DNA from: Streptococcaceae bacterium
GTDB lineage: Bacteria; Bacillota; Bacilli; Lactobacillales; Streptococcaceae
Assembly (NCBI GenBank): GCA_031269775.1
Contig: JAISYQ010000027.1
Location: 1-64,000, forward strand
Direction: 5' to 3'
Length of the DNA stretch: 64,000 nucleotides
Shown here in pieces: positions 21,785 to 30,819 of this stretch. A model generated the notes under the pieces. That model ran no database searches, was not told the DNA's origin, and saw nothing but the letters and a program-made list of their open reading frames with translations. The stretch's first letter is position 1. Each line of letters starts with the position of its first letter. A program made the position numbers and the translations under genes.

Positions 21785-22384
21785 ATGTTTAATTCTAAAA
21801 AAAAGACCTTGTTCAATGGATTTGCCGTATCCATATTAACTACTTTATGTTTCAATATTACAATTGTATCTTTTCACTTGATACATGTAGAAAATTTAAG
21901 TTTTTTTATTCACATGACTTTGCCATGCATAATCAGCATGATAGTCATTCCGTTTTTTGTTGAAAAAAAAATCTTCAAAGCAATTACACCGAGTATTAAC
22001 CAAATTTTAAGGCAACTTTTTATTTTTGGATTAACATTTATACCGTTTTCAATATTTTATTTTTTAAAGTATTCAAGTAAATTTGATAACACTGATATTC
22101 TTGTGAACTTAATAACTCACTATTTAGTAGTTGCATGTGGCGAAGAATACATTTATAGACATATTATTTTTAAAATAGTAAAAGCCAATTACAATGATTG
22201 GCTTGCTATTATTTTTAGTAGCGTATTGTTTGCTTTTATTGCCCATTTAAATGAACCAATCATAGATAATTTATACTATCAACTGCCAATGGGAATATTT
22301 CTTTGTATTGTTGCTAAATTTTTAAAAGGTATCGGTTTATCAGTCAGTTTACATGCTATCTATAACTTAATGGTTATTATTTAA
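21785..22384 (+). CDS. CPBP-family intramembrane metalloprotease
   Basis: Membrane protein of about 199 aa with six or more hydrophobic segments and the CPBP (CAAX protease/bacteriocin-processing) motifs EEYIYRHII, FIAHLNE and HAIYN, which supply the Glu/His metal ligands. In peptide loci such proteases process precursors or give self-immunity; skf carries one (SkfC). ATG 21785 is chosen because the longer frame runs into the right end of the IS5-family element, which appears to have removed the original upstream sequence; no good ribosome binding site remains. It is intact, unlike its neighbours. Confidence 0.85.
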   Translation: MFNSKKKTLFNGFAVSILTTLCFNITIVSFHLIHVENLSFFIHMTLPCIISMIVIPFFVEKKIFKAITPSINQILRQLFIFGLTFIPFSIFYFLKYSSKFDNTDILVNLITHYLVVACGEEYIYRHIIFKIVKANYNDWLAIIFSSVLFAFIAHLNEPIIDNLYYQLPMGIFLCIVAKFLKGIGLSVSLHAIYNLMVII

Positions 22385-22441
22385 AATAAGGAATTGCTGA
22401 TTTCTAAAAATTTCAAAAATAAGAACGAGAGGTACTCTTTA

Positions 22442-22930
22442 GTGAAAAAAGACATTAAAAAAAGTATAGGACTTATTTCATTTATTTTGCTAATTATTCT
22501 TTTAATTTTAAATTTTATACTAGTTAAAAATATGAACGCCTTTTCTATCTTGTTGACTATAGAAATTTTGCCTATTCTTTTATTTTCAATATTTTTAGCT
22601 TGTATTTCATGCTCTTTAAATTTGCAAAAACTGCAAAAAATAATATTAAATTTTTGTGGCTCCGCAATTTATTCTTTAGTTTTTTATTTTTATATTAAAA
22701 ATTTATATAATCCTCAAAATGAGAAAATAATTATAAATAATACAAAAAAGTTTGCTACTACTCATAATTTAGATGTTACAAATATTTCGTTCAATGTTAA
22801 TTTTTCATCTGCGCTTATGACCTTTTGTGCAATTTTTGTAATTACAATATTGATTTCTTTTTTTATCAGTAAAAAGGAGAATATAAGAAAAAATGTATCT
22901 TATATAAAAATACAGCGCAAACAAAGGTAA
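22442..22930 (+). CDS. Hypothetical membrane protein in the decayed peptide locus
   Basis: About 162 aa starting at GTG 22442, which has AGAGG 9 bases upstream; a longer TTG frame from 22394 has no spaced site. It shows four hydrophobic segments (around LISFILLIILLILNFILV, then two in the middle, then MTFCAIFVITILISFF near the end) with a hydrophilic loop between the third and fourth. I do not recognise the family. Its end overlaps the start of the radical SAM gene. The place in the cluster suggests immunity or transport, but this is a guess. Confidence 0.6.
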   Translation: MKKDIKKSIGLISFILLIILLILNFILVKNMNAFSILLTIEILPILLFSIFLACISCSLNLQKLQKIILNFCGSAIYSLVFYFYIKNLYNPQNEKIIINNTKKFATTHNLDVTNISFNVNFSSALMTFCAIFVITILISFFISKKENIRKNVSYIKIQRKQR

Positions 22931-24134
22931 AGGGAGTCAATGTAATCTATCATTTTGAAAATAATGCTCTTGCTGGTTTATCTGAAGAAGCTTCCAAATT
23001 ACTTGCAAAAATTGCCTCTGATCCTTTTTTTAAGCCAAATTTGAAAAATAAAGATATTAGAGAACTTTTACAATTTCTGATGGAAAACAATTTTCTCTCA
23101 ATTAAACCTTTTACTTACAAGAAAAACGAAATTGCCAGTGCTTATGTTCACTTAACTAACCAATGTAATCTTCACTGCAAAGGATGTTATTCTTTTGATG
23201 ATAAGCGAAATACAGCCGTTGATTTAAAAACAGAAATAATTTGTAAGGGACTGCGTCAACTAAAAGAAGTTGGAACAAAAATTATTGTTTTCTCTGGAGG
23301 CGAACCACTTTTAAGAAAAGATATTATTGAAATTTCCCAATTTGCTAAAAAAGATTGCCAATTTGAACAAATTATTTTAATTACAAATGGTACTTTCAAT
23401 TGTCCAGAAATTTTTTCTGAATTGGCAAAATATATTGATACTATTTCTGTTTCAGTGGATGCTTACGCAAAAGATTCTCCTTCATTTATTCGAGACGAAG
23501 GAATTTTCAAAAAAACAATAGAAACTATTCAACAACTAAAACAGTTAGGAATAGAGGTCAATATTCTCCCGACGATCCACCATCTTAATGCTAGAAAAAT
23601 AAGAAAATACTTAGAATTATCAGAACAATTAGCAACTCACATTAATTATAGCTTGCTTTCTGCTTGTGCAACGGAAGAGTTGAAAGATTTATTATTAAAA
23701 GATAAAGATCTTATATTTATTGCAAGTTTTTTACGAGATGCAAACCAAAAAATAATGGATACACCAATTAACGGAGCAGGATTAAGCGCTAGAGATCATT
23801 GTGGGGCAGGAAAACAATCCTTTCTATTGGAACAAATGGAAATGTCTATCCTTGCCATATGTTGATGACTGATAACTACTGTATGGGAAACATTCAAAAA
23901 TTACATATCAAAGATATGTTAATTTCGTCTAGTGTAGCAAAACAATTTTCTGATTTGAGTGTTGATCAATTGAATAATTCTTGTCTTAAATGTGAATTTA
24001 AATATTTTTGTGGTGGTGGTTGTCGTGCTCGTTCAGTAATGGTTAATAAAAATTTGTATCAAAAAGATCCTTATTGCAAACTTTATTTTAACTATTATTA
24101 TAAAGAAACTGAATTTATGACTTATGAAAAGTAG
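22893..24134 (+). pseudogene. Radical SAM-SPASM peptide maturase, broken by two frameshifts
   Basis: Would be about 410 aa. ATG 22893 has AAAGGAG upstream but shifts frame after four codons (near 22905), after which the frame reads KGVNVIYHFENNALAGLSEE, an N-terminal PqqD-like part. The radical SAM motif CNLHCKGC follows, with FSGGEPLL. A second slip in a T-run near 23822 separates it from the SPASM end (CGAG..., CKCEFKYFCGGGC-like Cys cluster and a last Cys). Family members install thioether or C-C links in RiPPs, as AlbA and SkfB do. Two frameshifts point to a dead gene, unless they are sequencing errors in homopolymers. Confidence 0.82.
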
Positions 24135-24142
24135 CGAAAAAA

Positions 24143-24196
24143 ATGTTTAATTCTTCATCCTTTTCGCCTGATTCACCTTCACCTGATAAAAACTAA
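24143..24196 (+). other. Tiny Ser/Pro/Asp-rich open frame
   Basis: A 17-aa frame, MFNSSSFSPDSPSPDKN, lies between the radical SAM gene and the ABC transporter gene. It has no ribosome binding site of its own. The composition is unlike the Lys/Ile-rich proteins around it. It could be a C-terminal extension of the maturase in a shifted frame, a peptide gene, or chance. Confidence 0.2.
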
Positions 24197-24214
24197 TTAA
24201 TGGAGGTGCTTATC

Positions 24215-25889
24215 TTGAATAGATTACTATTTCAACAAAAATGGAAGATATTTTTATTCACAATTTTATTGATCTTTTCGGGAGCACTCGAAGTTTCTTT
24301 TGCATACATCATTCAAATTTTTATTGATTCCCTTACTGGAAAGAATGTACAAATTTTTTTGTGGTCTATCTTTGGTTTTATCGCTTTTTTAATAACTAAT
24401 CTCTTATTGCACTGTTTTGCGGTTATAACTGAGGCCAATCTTTCAAAAAATTTGCATATTGCTTTAAAAAACAAGCTCGTGCAGACTATTTTATTACAGG
24501 ATTTAACAAAATTTCGAAGAACTAGTTCTGGGGAAAAACTTAATTTATTTGAAAATGATTTATCAGTTATTGAGCAGTCTTATTTTAAAAATATTTTTAC
24601 CATTTTAAAAGATCTTTTATTGTTCATATTTGCTTTCACTTTCCTCTTCTCAACAAATTGGATAATGACTTTAATCATTGTTTTTTTATCCATCTTGTCT
24701 TTTATTATTCCTGCAAAATTAAGTGATAAAATTGATGAATTAGTAGAAAAATATTCCCAAAAAAATGGAGACTTTTTGGAACAACTCAAAAATATTTTTG
24801 ATGGAATATTCGTTATCAAGTCGTTTGCAATTGAAAAAGTTATGTATAAAATTACAAATTCAAAATTATTCGCACTAGAAAATTCTTTATATAAACTAAA
24901 AATAAAAACGGGTTTTTGGAATCAAATTATGGCAACTTTTCAATATTTGGTAATTAGTATTTGTTTTTTGCTAGGAGGAAAAATGATTTTTTTCTGGTGA
25001 GATGACCTTGGGGGAGCTTATGGGAATTACTCAATTATTGAATCTCATCATTCAACCCATAAACGCTATAGCTACTGCCTTTATTGAAATTTTAGGAACA
25101 AAATCCATTAGAGAAAAAATTGAAAAATATCTAAATATCCCTGAAAAAAAACTTATAAAAGAGGAAATTGAAAATATTTCTTCATTTAAAAGCATTGCTA
25201 TCAAGCAAGTCAACTATGTGACGAATTCTCAGGATCATATTTTAAAAAATATTGATTTTATAATCGAAAAAGGGAAAAAGTATGCTATTGTTGGCCCCAG
25301 TGGTAGCGGAAAATCAACTTTGTTGAACAGCATTTCCCAATTAATTTCTCCAACTTCTGGAGAAATTTTAGTAGATGGTCATTTAAAAAATTTACGAAAA
25401 AATATTTCTTACATTAACCAAGATCCATTTCTTTTCAAGGATAGTATTATCAACAATATCACTTTATATCAGAATTATTCTTCTGAAGAGATCAATCGTG
25501 CTTTGGAATTTTCTGATCTTTCTAGTCGATTGAATCCAAAAGATTTGGAAGAGTTATGTTTGGAGAACGGAGCAAATTTTTCTGGTGGAGAAAAACAGCG
25601 AATTGCAATTGCCAGAGCCTACTTAAGCAATCGTCCAATTATGCTTTTAGATGAATTTACTTCAGCTATTGATAGTGAGCTGGGGCAGAGAATCGAAAAA
25701 AGAATTTTGAAATTAAAGAATAAAACATTGATATTTGTTACCCATAAATTGCATAAGAATTTTTTACTAACAATGAATGAGATCTTTTTTATGGAGCAAG
25801 GAAAAATCATCGAAAAGGGAAAATTTAAAGATTTATATCGAAAAAATGGGAGATTTTATGAGCACTTTCTTAAATTTTTTGTTTCTTAA
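24215..25889 (+). pseudogene. ABC exporter (membrane plus ATPase domains), frameshifted
   Basis: N-terminal part (TTG 24215, placed by GGAGGTG upstream) is a six-helix ABC membrane domain of about 260 aa. After a frame change at about 24995 the C-terminal part continues with LMGITQLLNLIIQPINA and a full ATPase: Walker A GPSGSGKST, signature NFSGGEKQRIAIA, Walker B IMLLDEFTSAID. Each half is intact, so a single slip separates them. It lacks a C39 peptidase domain. In this cluster it would export the modified peptide. The ATPase half alone could still be made from internal starts. Confidence 0.82.
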
Positions 25890-25935
25890 TTCATAATTTC
25901 TTCAAAAATAAAATGATAGGAGTTGGATAATTATA

Positions 25936-26820
25936 ATGGAAATATTAAGTCTTCGTCATGTGGGAAAAAAATACGATGGTACGCTAATTCTTGATGATAT
26001 AAATTTTAAGATGAGTAAAGGAGAAATTGTTGGTTTAGTTGGAGAAAATGGCGTTGGAAAAACAACTCTAATGAAAATCATTTTAGGTTTAACTTCCAAA
26101 GATAGTGGGGAAATTTTTTTCAATGGGCATACTGATTACTCATTTGACGGGAAAATAATGGAAAATATCGGTTATCTACTTGATTTCAATCTTTATGATT
26201 ACATGACTGGATATGAAAATCTTTATATTTTTGATAAATATTTTGCAATCCCTAGAAAGTCAAATATCGAATTAAGTACAAAAATCAAACATTTACTTTC
26301 TTTTGTTGGGTTAAAAAATGACAACAAAAAGGTGCGAAGCTATTCTTTTGGAATGAAGCAACGACTTGGACTTGCACTTTCTTTATTAAGAGATCCAAAA
26401 TTATTAATTTTAGATGAACCTTTTGTCGGATTAGATCCGATTGGAGTTGATAGATTGATTGAGTTCATTAAGAAAATTAGTTTAGAACAAAAAGTTGCTA
26501 TTTTGATATCCTCACATCAGCTCTCAGAGATAGAAATTCTTAGCAAGCGAATCCTACACCTTTCAAAAACTAAGTTGGTTGAACACAAGTATGAACAAGA
26601 AACAAAAATTATAAAAATAAAAGTCAATCACCTTGATAAAAATCTTAAACAATTAATTAGTGAATTCATTTCAATAATTAAAGATCATTGGCTTTATATT
26701 ACTAATATGGATGATTTTAATAAAGTTCTCAAAATGTTATTCGATTATCATATTCAAATATCTGATATTCATATTGAATACAAAAATATTAAAAATCTAT
26801 TTAAGCATTCGGAGGATTAA
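25936..26820 (+). CDS. ABC transporter ATP-binding protein, antibiotic-immunity type
   Basis: A 294-aa cytosolic ATPase of the CcmA/BcrA type. Seen: Walker A GENGVGKTT, signature SYSFGMKQRLGLALSLL, Walker B LLILDEPFVGLDP, and the switch His in ISSHQLSEIE, followed by a short C-terminal domain. It ends 5 bases before the ABC-2 permease gene and forms a pair with it. Such pairs give self-protection or export in bacteriocin loci. TAGGAG lies upstream of the ATG with a long spacer. Unlike the two genes before it, it is intact. Confidence 0.9.
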   Translation: MEILSLRHVGKKYDGTLILDDINFKMSKGEIVGLVGENGVGKTTLMKIILGLTSKDSGEIFFNGHTDYSFDGKIMENIGYLLDFNLYDYMTGYENLYIFDKYFAIPRKSNIELSTKIKHLLSFVGLKNDNKKVRSYSFGMKQRLGLALSLLRDPKLLILDEPFVGLDPIGVDRLIEFIKKISLEQKVAILISSHQLSEIEILSKRILHLSKTKLVEHKYEQETKIIKIKVNHLDKNLKQLISEFISIIKDHWLYITNMDDFNKVLKMLFDYHIQISDIHIEYKNIKNLFKHSED

Positions 26821-26825
26821 AGAAA

Positions 26826-27581
26826 ATGTTAAATCTTTTACAAGCAGAATTTTACAAATTAATGAAGAAAAAATTTTTTATCATAATTTTTTTATTTAAT
26901 ATCTTATCTTTATTTTATGCTTTAGGTATGAAATTCCATTGGAAAGCAATTAGTGTCAATACTAAAGATTTATCTCTTTTTATTTATCTCATGTTTATGT
27001 GGAGGCTACAAATTGTGCTTGGCATTCCACTAATTTATCTTTTTTATACAGCTTCTAATATGTTATCCAGTGAAATCATTAATGGTCAAATTCTTTTGGA
27101 AATTACCAAAGTAGCTTCCAGAAAAAGATTGCTTATTGCAAAATTTTTAACAATGGTACTTAGCTCTCTTATTTATTTCATAAATTTTTTCTTTTGTTCA
27201 ATAATTATTTATCTAACTTTTGTTTGGAAAAGCGACTATGGAGTGAAAAATTTATTATATTATTCTGAACTTGGAAAGAGTTTAGCGTTAACGAGTTTGT
27301 GTGATTTACTTTTTATTATTACATTTATTGCGGTCGCTACGATCTTTTCTATCTCAAAACCAGCTTTCACCTCCGCAATTTTAACTTTTACAATTACTCT
27401 TGTACTAAAAATACTGTCATACATTGACACAATTAATTTCTTATTACCTGGCTATTTTAGCTTAGTCAGCAATGCAAAAATAAATCTTTTTACAATTTCA
27501 TGTCAGTTGGTGATATGTAGCACAGTTTTATTTTTATGCTTAAAAATAGCAATAATTCATTTTAATAAAAAAAATTTTTAA
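26826..27581 (+). CDS. ABC-2 type permease, partner of the preceding ATPase
   Basis: A 251-aa membrane protein with six hydrophobic segments and the N-terminal pattern of ABC-2 permeases (MLNLLQAEFYKLMKKKFFII). GGAGG lies inside the end of the preceding gene, so the two are coupled. It most likely forms a two-subunit exporter that protects the cell from the peptide of this locus, or from a related one. Repeat A and an ISAs1 element follow directly, ending the locus. Confidence 0.85.
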   Translation: MLNLLQAEFYKLMKKKFFIIIFLFNILSLFYALGMKFHWKAISVNTKDLSLFIYLMFMWRLQIVLGIPLIYLFYTASNMLSSEIINGQILLEITKVASRKRLLIAKFLTMVLSSLIYFINFFFCSIIIYLTFVWKSDYGVKNLLYYSELGKSLALTSLCDLLFIITFIAVATIFSISKPAFTSAILTFTITLVLKILSYIDTINFLLPGYFSLVSNAKINLFTISCQLVICSTVLFLCLKIAIIHFNKKNF

Positions 27582-27588
27582 AAAATAG

Positions 27589-27603
27589 ATCGTTAACAGG
27601 CTC
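27589..27603. repeat. Solo right end of repeat A
   Basis: TCGTTAACAGGCTC matches the right end of repeat A and is followed by TTA. No matching left end is close, so it is a deletion remnant. Confidence 0.6.
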
Positions 27604-27616
27604 TTAGGCAATTGTT

Positions 27617-28772
27617 CAGGGCCGACGCATGAAAATCTTCAAATAAATATCTATAATCACCTTAAGAGGTGATTTTTAAATGTTAAAATATTTTGAAAAC
27701 ATTCAAGATCCTAGACAAGCATGGAAAGTCAAACACAATTTGCTAGAAATAGTAGTAATGGTAATATGTGCAGTTGTAGCTGAGTGTGAGGCTTGGTACC
27801 AAATAGATCACTACTGTCAACTATGGTTTAAACAAAAATTAAAGCTCAAACTCGAAAACGGGATACCTTCACACGATACAATGCAAAGAGTTTTCGAACT
27901 TATCGATCCAAACGAACTTGAGGCTTCTTTTAGAAGCTTGATACTAGATGTTGCAGGTTCACCTAAAAGCGGAACCGTTAGTATAGATGGAAAAACTATA
28001 AAATCTAGTAAAACCGACGACAAAAAAGCAGCATACATGGTAAGTGCGTGGTCTAGCAACCTAGGTCTTGTCATCGGTCAAGTAAAAACTTGTGAAAAAT
28101 CCAATGAAATTAAAGCAGTCCCCGAGCTCCTTAATCTTTTGGATGTAAGAGGATGTACAGTAACCGCTGATGCAATGAGTTGCCAAAAAGAAATAGTTAA
28201 AAAAGTAACACAAAGAGGTGCCGACTATTGCATAGCTTTAAAGCAAAATCAAAAAAATCTTTTCGAAGATGTAAGTTTTTATTTTTCTGATATTCAAAAT
28301 CTTAAGGCAACTAAAACTTTCGAAAAAGGTCACGGTCGATTAGAAACGAGAGAATATTTTTTAGAAACAAACATCGATTGGTTACATAAAAAAGATGAGT
28401 GGAAAAATCTTAACGGAATAAGCATGGTTCGTTCCACAATTCTCAAGAAAAGAATAGAGAAGCAGGAAGTTCGCTATTTTTTGACTTCACTGCTAGATGT
28501 AAAAAAATTTGCTAAGTCACTCAGAGAACACTGGGTAATAGAGAACAATTTACATTTGGTTTTGGATGTAGCTTTTAGAGAAGACTACAATAAAACTAAT
28601 AAGGGAAACAGTGCTGAAAATTTTGCTATTACAAGACATATTGCTTTAAATTTAATAAGAAGGGATACTTCTAAAATGAGTGTGAGGGGTAAAAGGCACA
28701 GATACGCCTACGATAATAAATTTTTGTATAAAATCTTGTTTGAGAGTTTTTAATTTTCATGCGTCGGCTCTG
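27617..28772 (+). mobile_element. Intact ISAs1-family insertion sequence, 1156 bp
   Basis: Terminal inverted repeats CAGGGCCGACGCATGAAAAT (left) and the complement of CAGAGCCGACGCATGAAAAT (right) are nearly perfect and typical of the family. One complete transposase gene lies between. I found no clear direct repeat of the target at the two junctions. It is inserted between the ABC-2 permease gene and the right half of a repeat A copy. Confidence 0.92.
27680..28753 (+). CDS. ISAs1-family transposase
   Basis: DDE transposase, 357 aa, full family length. Seen: N-terminal YFENIQDPRQAWKVKHNL, GIPSHDTMQRVFELIDP, the catalytic region SIDGKTIKSS and VTADAMSCQK, and the C-terminal HWVIENNLHLVLDVAFRED and RHIALNLIRRDTS. 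AAGAGGTGAT lies upstream. No stop or frameshift, so it may be active. The broken copy at 18787-19385 is almost identical over its length. Confidence 0.95.
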   Translation: MLKYFENIQDPRQAWKVKHNLLEIVVMVICAVVAECEAWYQIDHYCQLWFKQKLKLKLENGIPSHDTMQRVFELIDPNELEASFRSLILDVAGSPKSGTVSIDGKTIKSSKTDDKKAAYMVSAWSSNLGLVIGQVKTCEKSNEIKAVPELLNLLDVRGCTVTADAMSCQKEIVKKVTQRGADYCIALKQNQKNLFEDVSFYFSDIQNLKATKTFEKGHGRLETREYFLETNIDWLHKKDEWKNLNGISMVRSTILKKRIEKQEVRYFLTSLLDVKKFAKSLREHWVIENNLHLVLDVAFREDYNKTNKGNSAENFAITRHIALNLIRRDTSKMSVRGKRHRYAYDNKFLYKILFESF

Positions 28773-28775
28773 CAA

Positions 28776-28850
28776 ATATGAAGATTTTTGACAAAGAAAG
28801 GCAAAAAATTACCGAAAAATTCGCAATCACAAAGAAAAGTTAACAGGCTC
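28776..28850. repeat. Right half of a repeat A copy
   Basis: Matches the right half of the 19084-19244 copy (TTTTTGACAAAGAAAGGC, AAATTACCGAAAAATTCG) and ends GTTAACAGGCTC. The left half is missing at the ISAs1 boundary. Confidence 0.65.
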
Positions 28851-29212
28851 TCAGTAATACGTGAGCTCAAAGAATTGTAAAAATAGTAAAATATGTAGTG
28901 GAGTGATAAAATATTTTTGTTTAATTTATTAGAGCCTGTTAACGATCTCTAGTGAAATGAATTTTTGAGCTATTTTTTCACAATTTGAGGCTAAAAGCGT
29001 AAGCTTTTAGGTAACGGATGAAAAAAAACGAAGGATGAGTTTTCTTTCACCGGAAACCCAGCTTTTGAGTAATCAAGTAAACGAATTCCCTCACGCAAAA
29101 CACTGTCATTGAGCAGCGACATATCTATATCGTTAGATTGCTTTTTTTGTACGTATTGCCTCAAATAAAAACGCCCGCGAAACAATAGCCGCTTCCTCCT
29201 TGAAATGGATGC
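28851..29212. other. Gap holding a repeat A left half and an unassigned gene scrap
   Basis: A left end of repeat A starts at 28932 (GAGCCTGTTAAC after TTA) and can be followed to about 29037. From about 29040 to 29200 the minus strand has coding-like sequence in two frames (SNDIDMSLLNDSVLREGIR and FKEEAAIVSRAFLF, preceded by AAGGAGG), probably the broken end of an unknown gene. I cannot name it. Confidence 0.4.
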
Positions 29213-29800
29213 ATGGATGCTGATTTATGTATTGAGGTTCAGAATTTAGATATTTATAGGAAAGAACATCTCCTTGGCGGCTTATTGGCTTGTGCACCAA
29301 GAGCCAAATTAACAAATTTCTGGAACGATTTGGGAACAGGAGCCGCAAGACCTTTGCGCAGATCCATAACAGGCGAATCAACGAACGTAATTATAAACAT
29401 GATTAATAGAATTACTAATAACGGTGGTGGGAACGGCATTCAAGCCACAGTTAATAATTTGCTCGATGCGCACGACGCTGTTCATATAGGACAGTATCAA
29501 GCTGCCCTTCAGACTATTTTAAATGAATTAAGAGTTAGTAAAATGGTGGTGATAAATTTACGGAATCCTGACAATCACAATGACCAGCATTCCTGCGTTG
29601 CGTATGCTGGTGAATTTATAGGTGGAGCTCCTCCCGGCTTGGCAGCAGGAGCTCCTGGGGAAGAAATACATATTTTTAACCCATGGGGGGATGCTTTTAA
29701 ATTAGATAGTATTAACCCGGGGCCAGTCTGTGATGTGGCGCCAAATATAATAGCAGGGATTAATATGGAAATATATGAATATATTACTTTTACTTACTAA
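29213..29800 (+). CDS. Hypothetical protein, probably truncated; papain-like His/Asn motifs
   Basis: Open frame of 195 aa with no ribosome binding site and a stop just upstream of the first ATG, so the N-terminus is probably lost. Base composition is less AT-rich than its surroundings (Gly/Ala/Pro-rich stretch GGAPPGLAAGAPGEE), which suggests foreign origin. The end carries NDQHSCVAYAGE and, after the loop, IHIFNPWGDAF. This spacing of His and Asn-Pro-Trp-Gly recalls papain/calpain-type cysteine proteases, whose catalytic Cys would lie in the missing part. The similarity is by eye and weak. No signal peptide is visible. Confidence 0.45.
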   Translation: MDADLCIEVQNLDIYRKEHLLGGLLACAPRAKLTNFWNDLGTGAARPLRRSITGESTNVIINMINRITNNGGGNGIQATVNNLLDAHDAVHIGQYQAALQTILNELRVSKMVVINLRNPDNHNDQHSCVAYAGEFIGGAPPGLAAGAPGEEIHIFNPWGDAFKLDSINPGPVCDVAPNIIAGINMEIYEYITFTY

Positions 29801-29833
29801 TTGTTGATTTTAATAATCGAAAGGATGTTTTTT

Positions 29834-30574
29834 ATGAAAAAGTTAATAAAGTTAATGTTGTTAGCGTGTGTGTTGGGAATGTTTTGTTGTATTGGAGTAG
29901 TGGGAAATTGTATGAGTGAATCTGCAAAATTAAGCGTATTTTTGCCAAACAACAGTTGGCTTATCCATGAAGTAAGCACAAAATTACAGCAAGCGAATCG
30001 GGTTCCGATAGACGGTTGGCAAACAAGAATAAAGGTAAATTTCAATTGTTTGGAAAGGCACGGTGGGTCTGAACAAATTGTGGATATTAATTCTATTTTG
30101 AATAAAACTATTGTGAACTTGAGTATTCCAATGGGTGAAAAACGAATCATTGGACCTGCGGCTTTGTCGGTTACGGTTAAATTTGATAAACCTGTTGCAA
30201 GTATAGATGATGAGATTAGGGCTACGGATCCGCCTAAGGATGAAAGAAATGAAATCATTCCCTACGAGATAAAAGTTATGAATATTGGTTCTTGGGGGTA
30301 TGAAAGGGAGATAAATAGCATAGAAGAAATTGCTAATGAAAGGTTTGTAGATTTTTTATTTGACGAAGAAGATACAAAATTATTCCTTATTAATTTGGGA
30401 ACACAAAGTTCTGGGTATATTTTAGTAGACCATGACAACCATAAGTTGTTTTGGCCTCGTCGTGATTTTTGTTCATTCAAAAAAGGCCAATTCGCTGAAT
30501 TAAAAGATGTTCTCAGTGCTTATTGGAGATTAATTCAGCAAAATGATTTATGTAGAAGGCCACACTGGATATAA
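29834..30574 (+). CDS. Hypothetical secreted or membrane-anchored protein
   Basis: About 246 aa from ATG 29834, chosen because GAAAGG lies 7-12 bases upstream. N-terminus MKKLIKLMLLACVLGMFCCI is a signal peptide or single anchor; LLAC could serve as a lipobox, but the hydrophobic stretch continues past it. The rest is soluble, mixed alpha/beta, with an acidic DDEIRATDPPKDER loop and a Trp/Tyr-rich end (SAYWRLIQQNDLC). I recognise no family. It follows the truncated protease-like gene and precedes the lactococcin 972-like locus. Confidence 0.55.
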   Translation: MKKLIKLMLLACVLGMFCCIGVVGNCMSESAKLSVFLPNNSWLIHEVSTKLQQANRVPIDGWQTRIKVNFNCLERHGGSEQIVDINSILNKTIVNLSIPMGEKRIIGPAALSVTVKFDKPVASIDDEIRATDPPKDERNEIIPYEIKVMNIGSWGYEREINSIEEIANERFVDFLFDEEDTKLFLINLGTQSSGYILVDHDNHKLFWPRRDFCSFKKGQFAELKDVLSAYWRLIQQNDLCRRPHWI

Positions 30575-30608
30575 AATAAAAGCGTAGTAATAAAAAATTA
30601 CTTTCTAA

Positions 30609-30702
30609 GAGCTTGTTAACGATCTCATTTAGGCTAAAAGCTTACGCTTTTAGCCTAAAAATGCGCAAAAATTCATCAATAGAGAGACAAATTAACAGAT
30701 TT
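30609..30702. repeat. Short repeat A copy (about 94 bp)
   Basis: Starts GAGCTTGTTAAC and ends with the decayed TTAACAGATTT. It contains an inner perfect hairpin AGGCTAAAAGC / GCTTTTAGCCT, also seen in other copies as AAAGCGTAAGCTTTT. Confidence 0.6.
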
Positions 30703-30714
30703 TTAGAGGAAATT

Positions 30715-30791
30715 GGTAAGTTGTAAGATAAAATCGTCCACTGAGATGTCTTTTTTTCTTTTCACTGGACGGTTTTATCTTACAACTTACC
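30715..30791. repeat. Long inverted repeat: 26-bp stem, 25-base loop
   Basis: The left arm GGTAAGTTGTAAGATAAAAT continues with CGTCCA. The right arm TGGACGGTTTTATCTTACAA continues with CTTACC. The two arms are complementary over 26 bases with a single G-U/T-C difference. The loop is T-rich. It lies between a short repeat A and the leader region of the lactococcin-like gene. No T-run follows, so it is not a standard terminator. Confidence 0.85.
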
Positions 30792-30819
30792 CAACTTGCC
30801 CACGCCACAAGAATAATGT

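Noticed and set aside
24143-24196. Ser/Pro peptide as the precursor of the skf-like locus
   Set aside because: It has no Cys and no ribosome binding site; the 40-aa peptide at 20752 is the better candidate, so this is only listed as an open frame.
27589-28850. ISAs1 element inserted into one repeat A copy
   Set aside because: Both flanks are right ends of repeat A, so they cannot be the two halves of a single interrupted copy.
29133-29381. 82-aa minus-strand frame as a gene
   Set aside because: It covers the start of the plus-strand 29213-29800 frame and changes frame with its neighbour; only a short part looks coding, so it is noted as a scrap.
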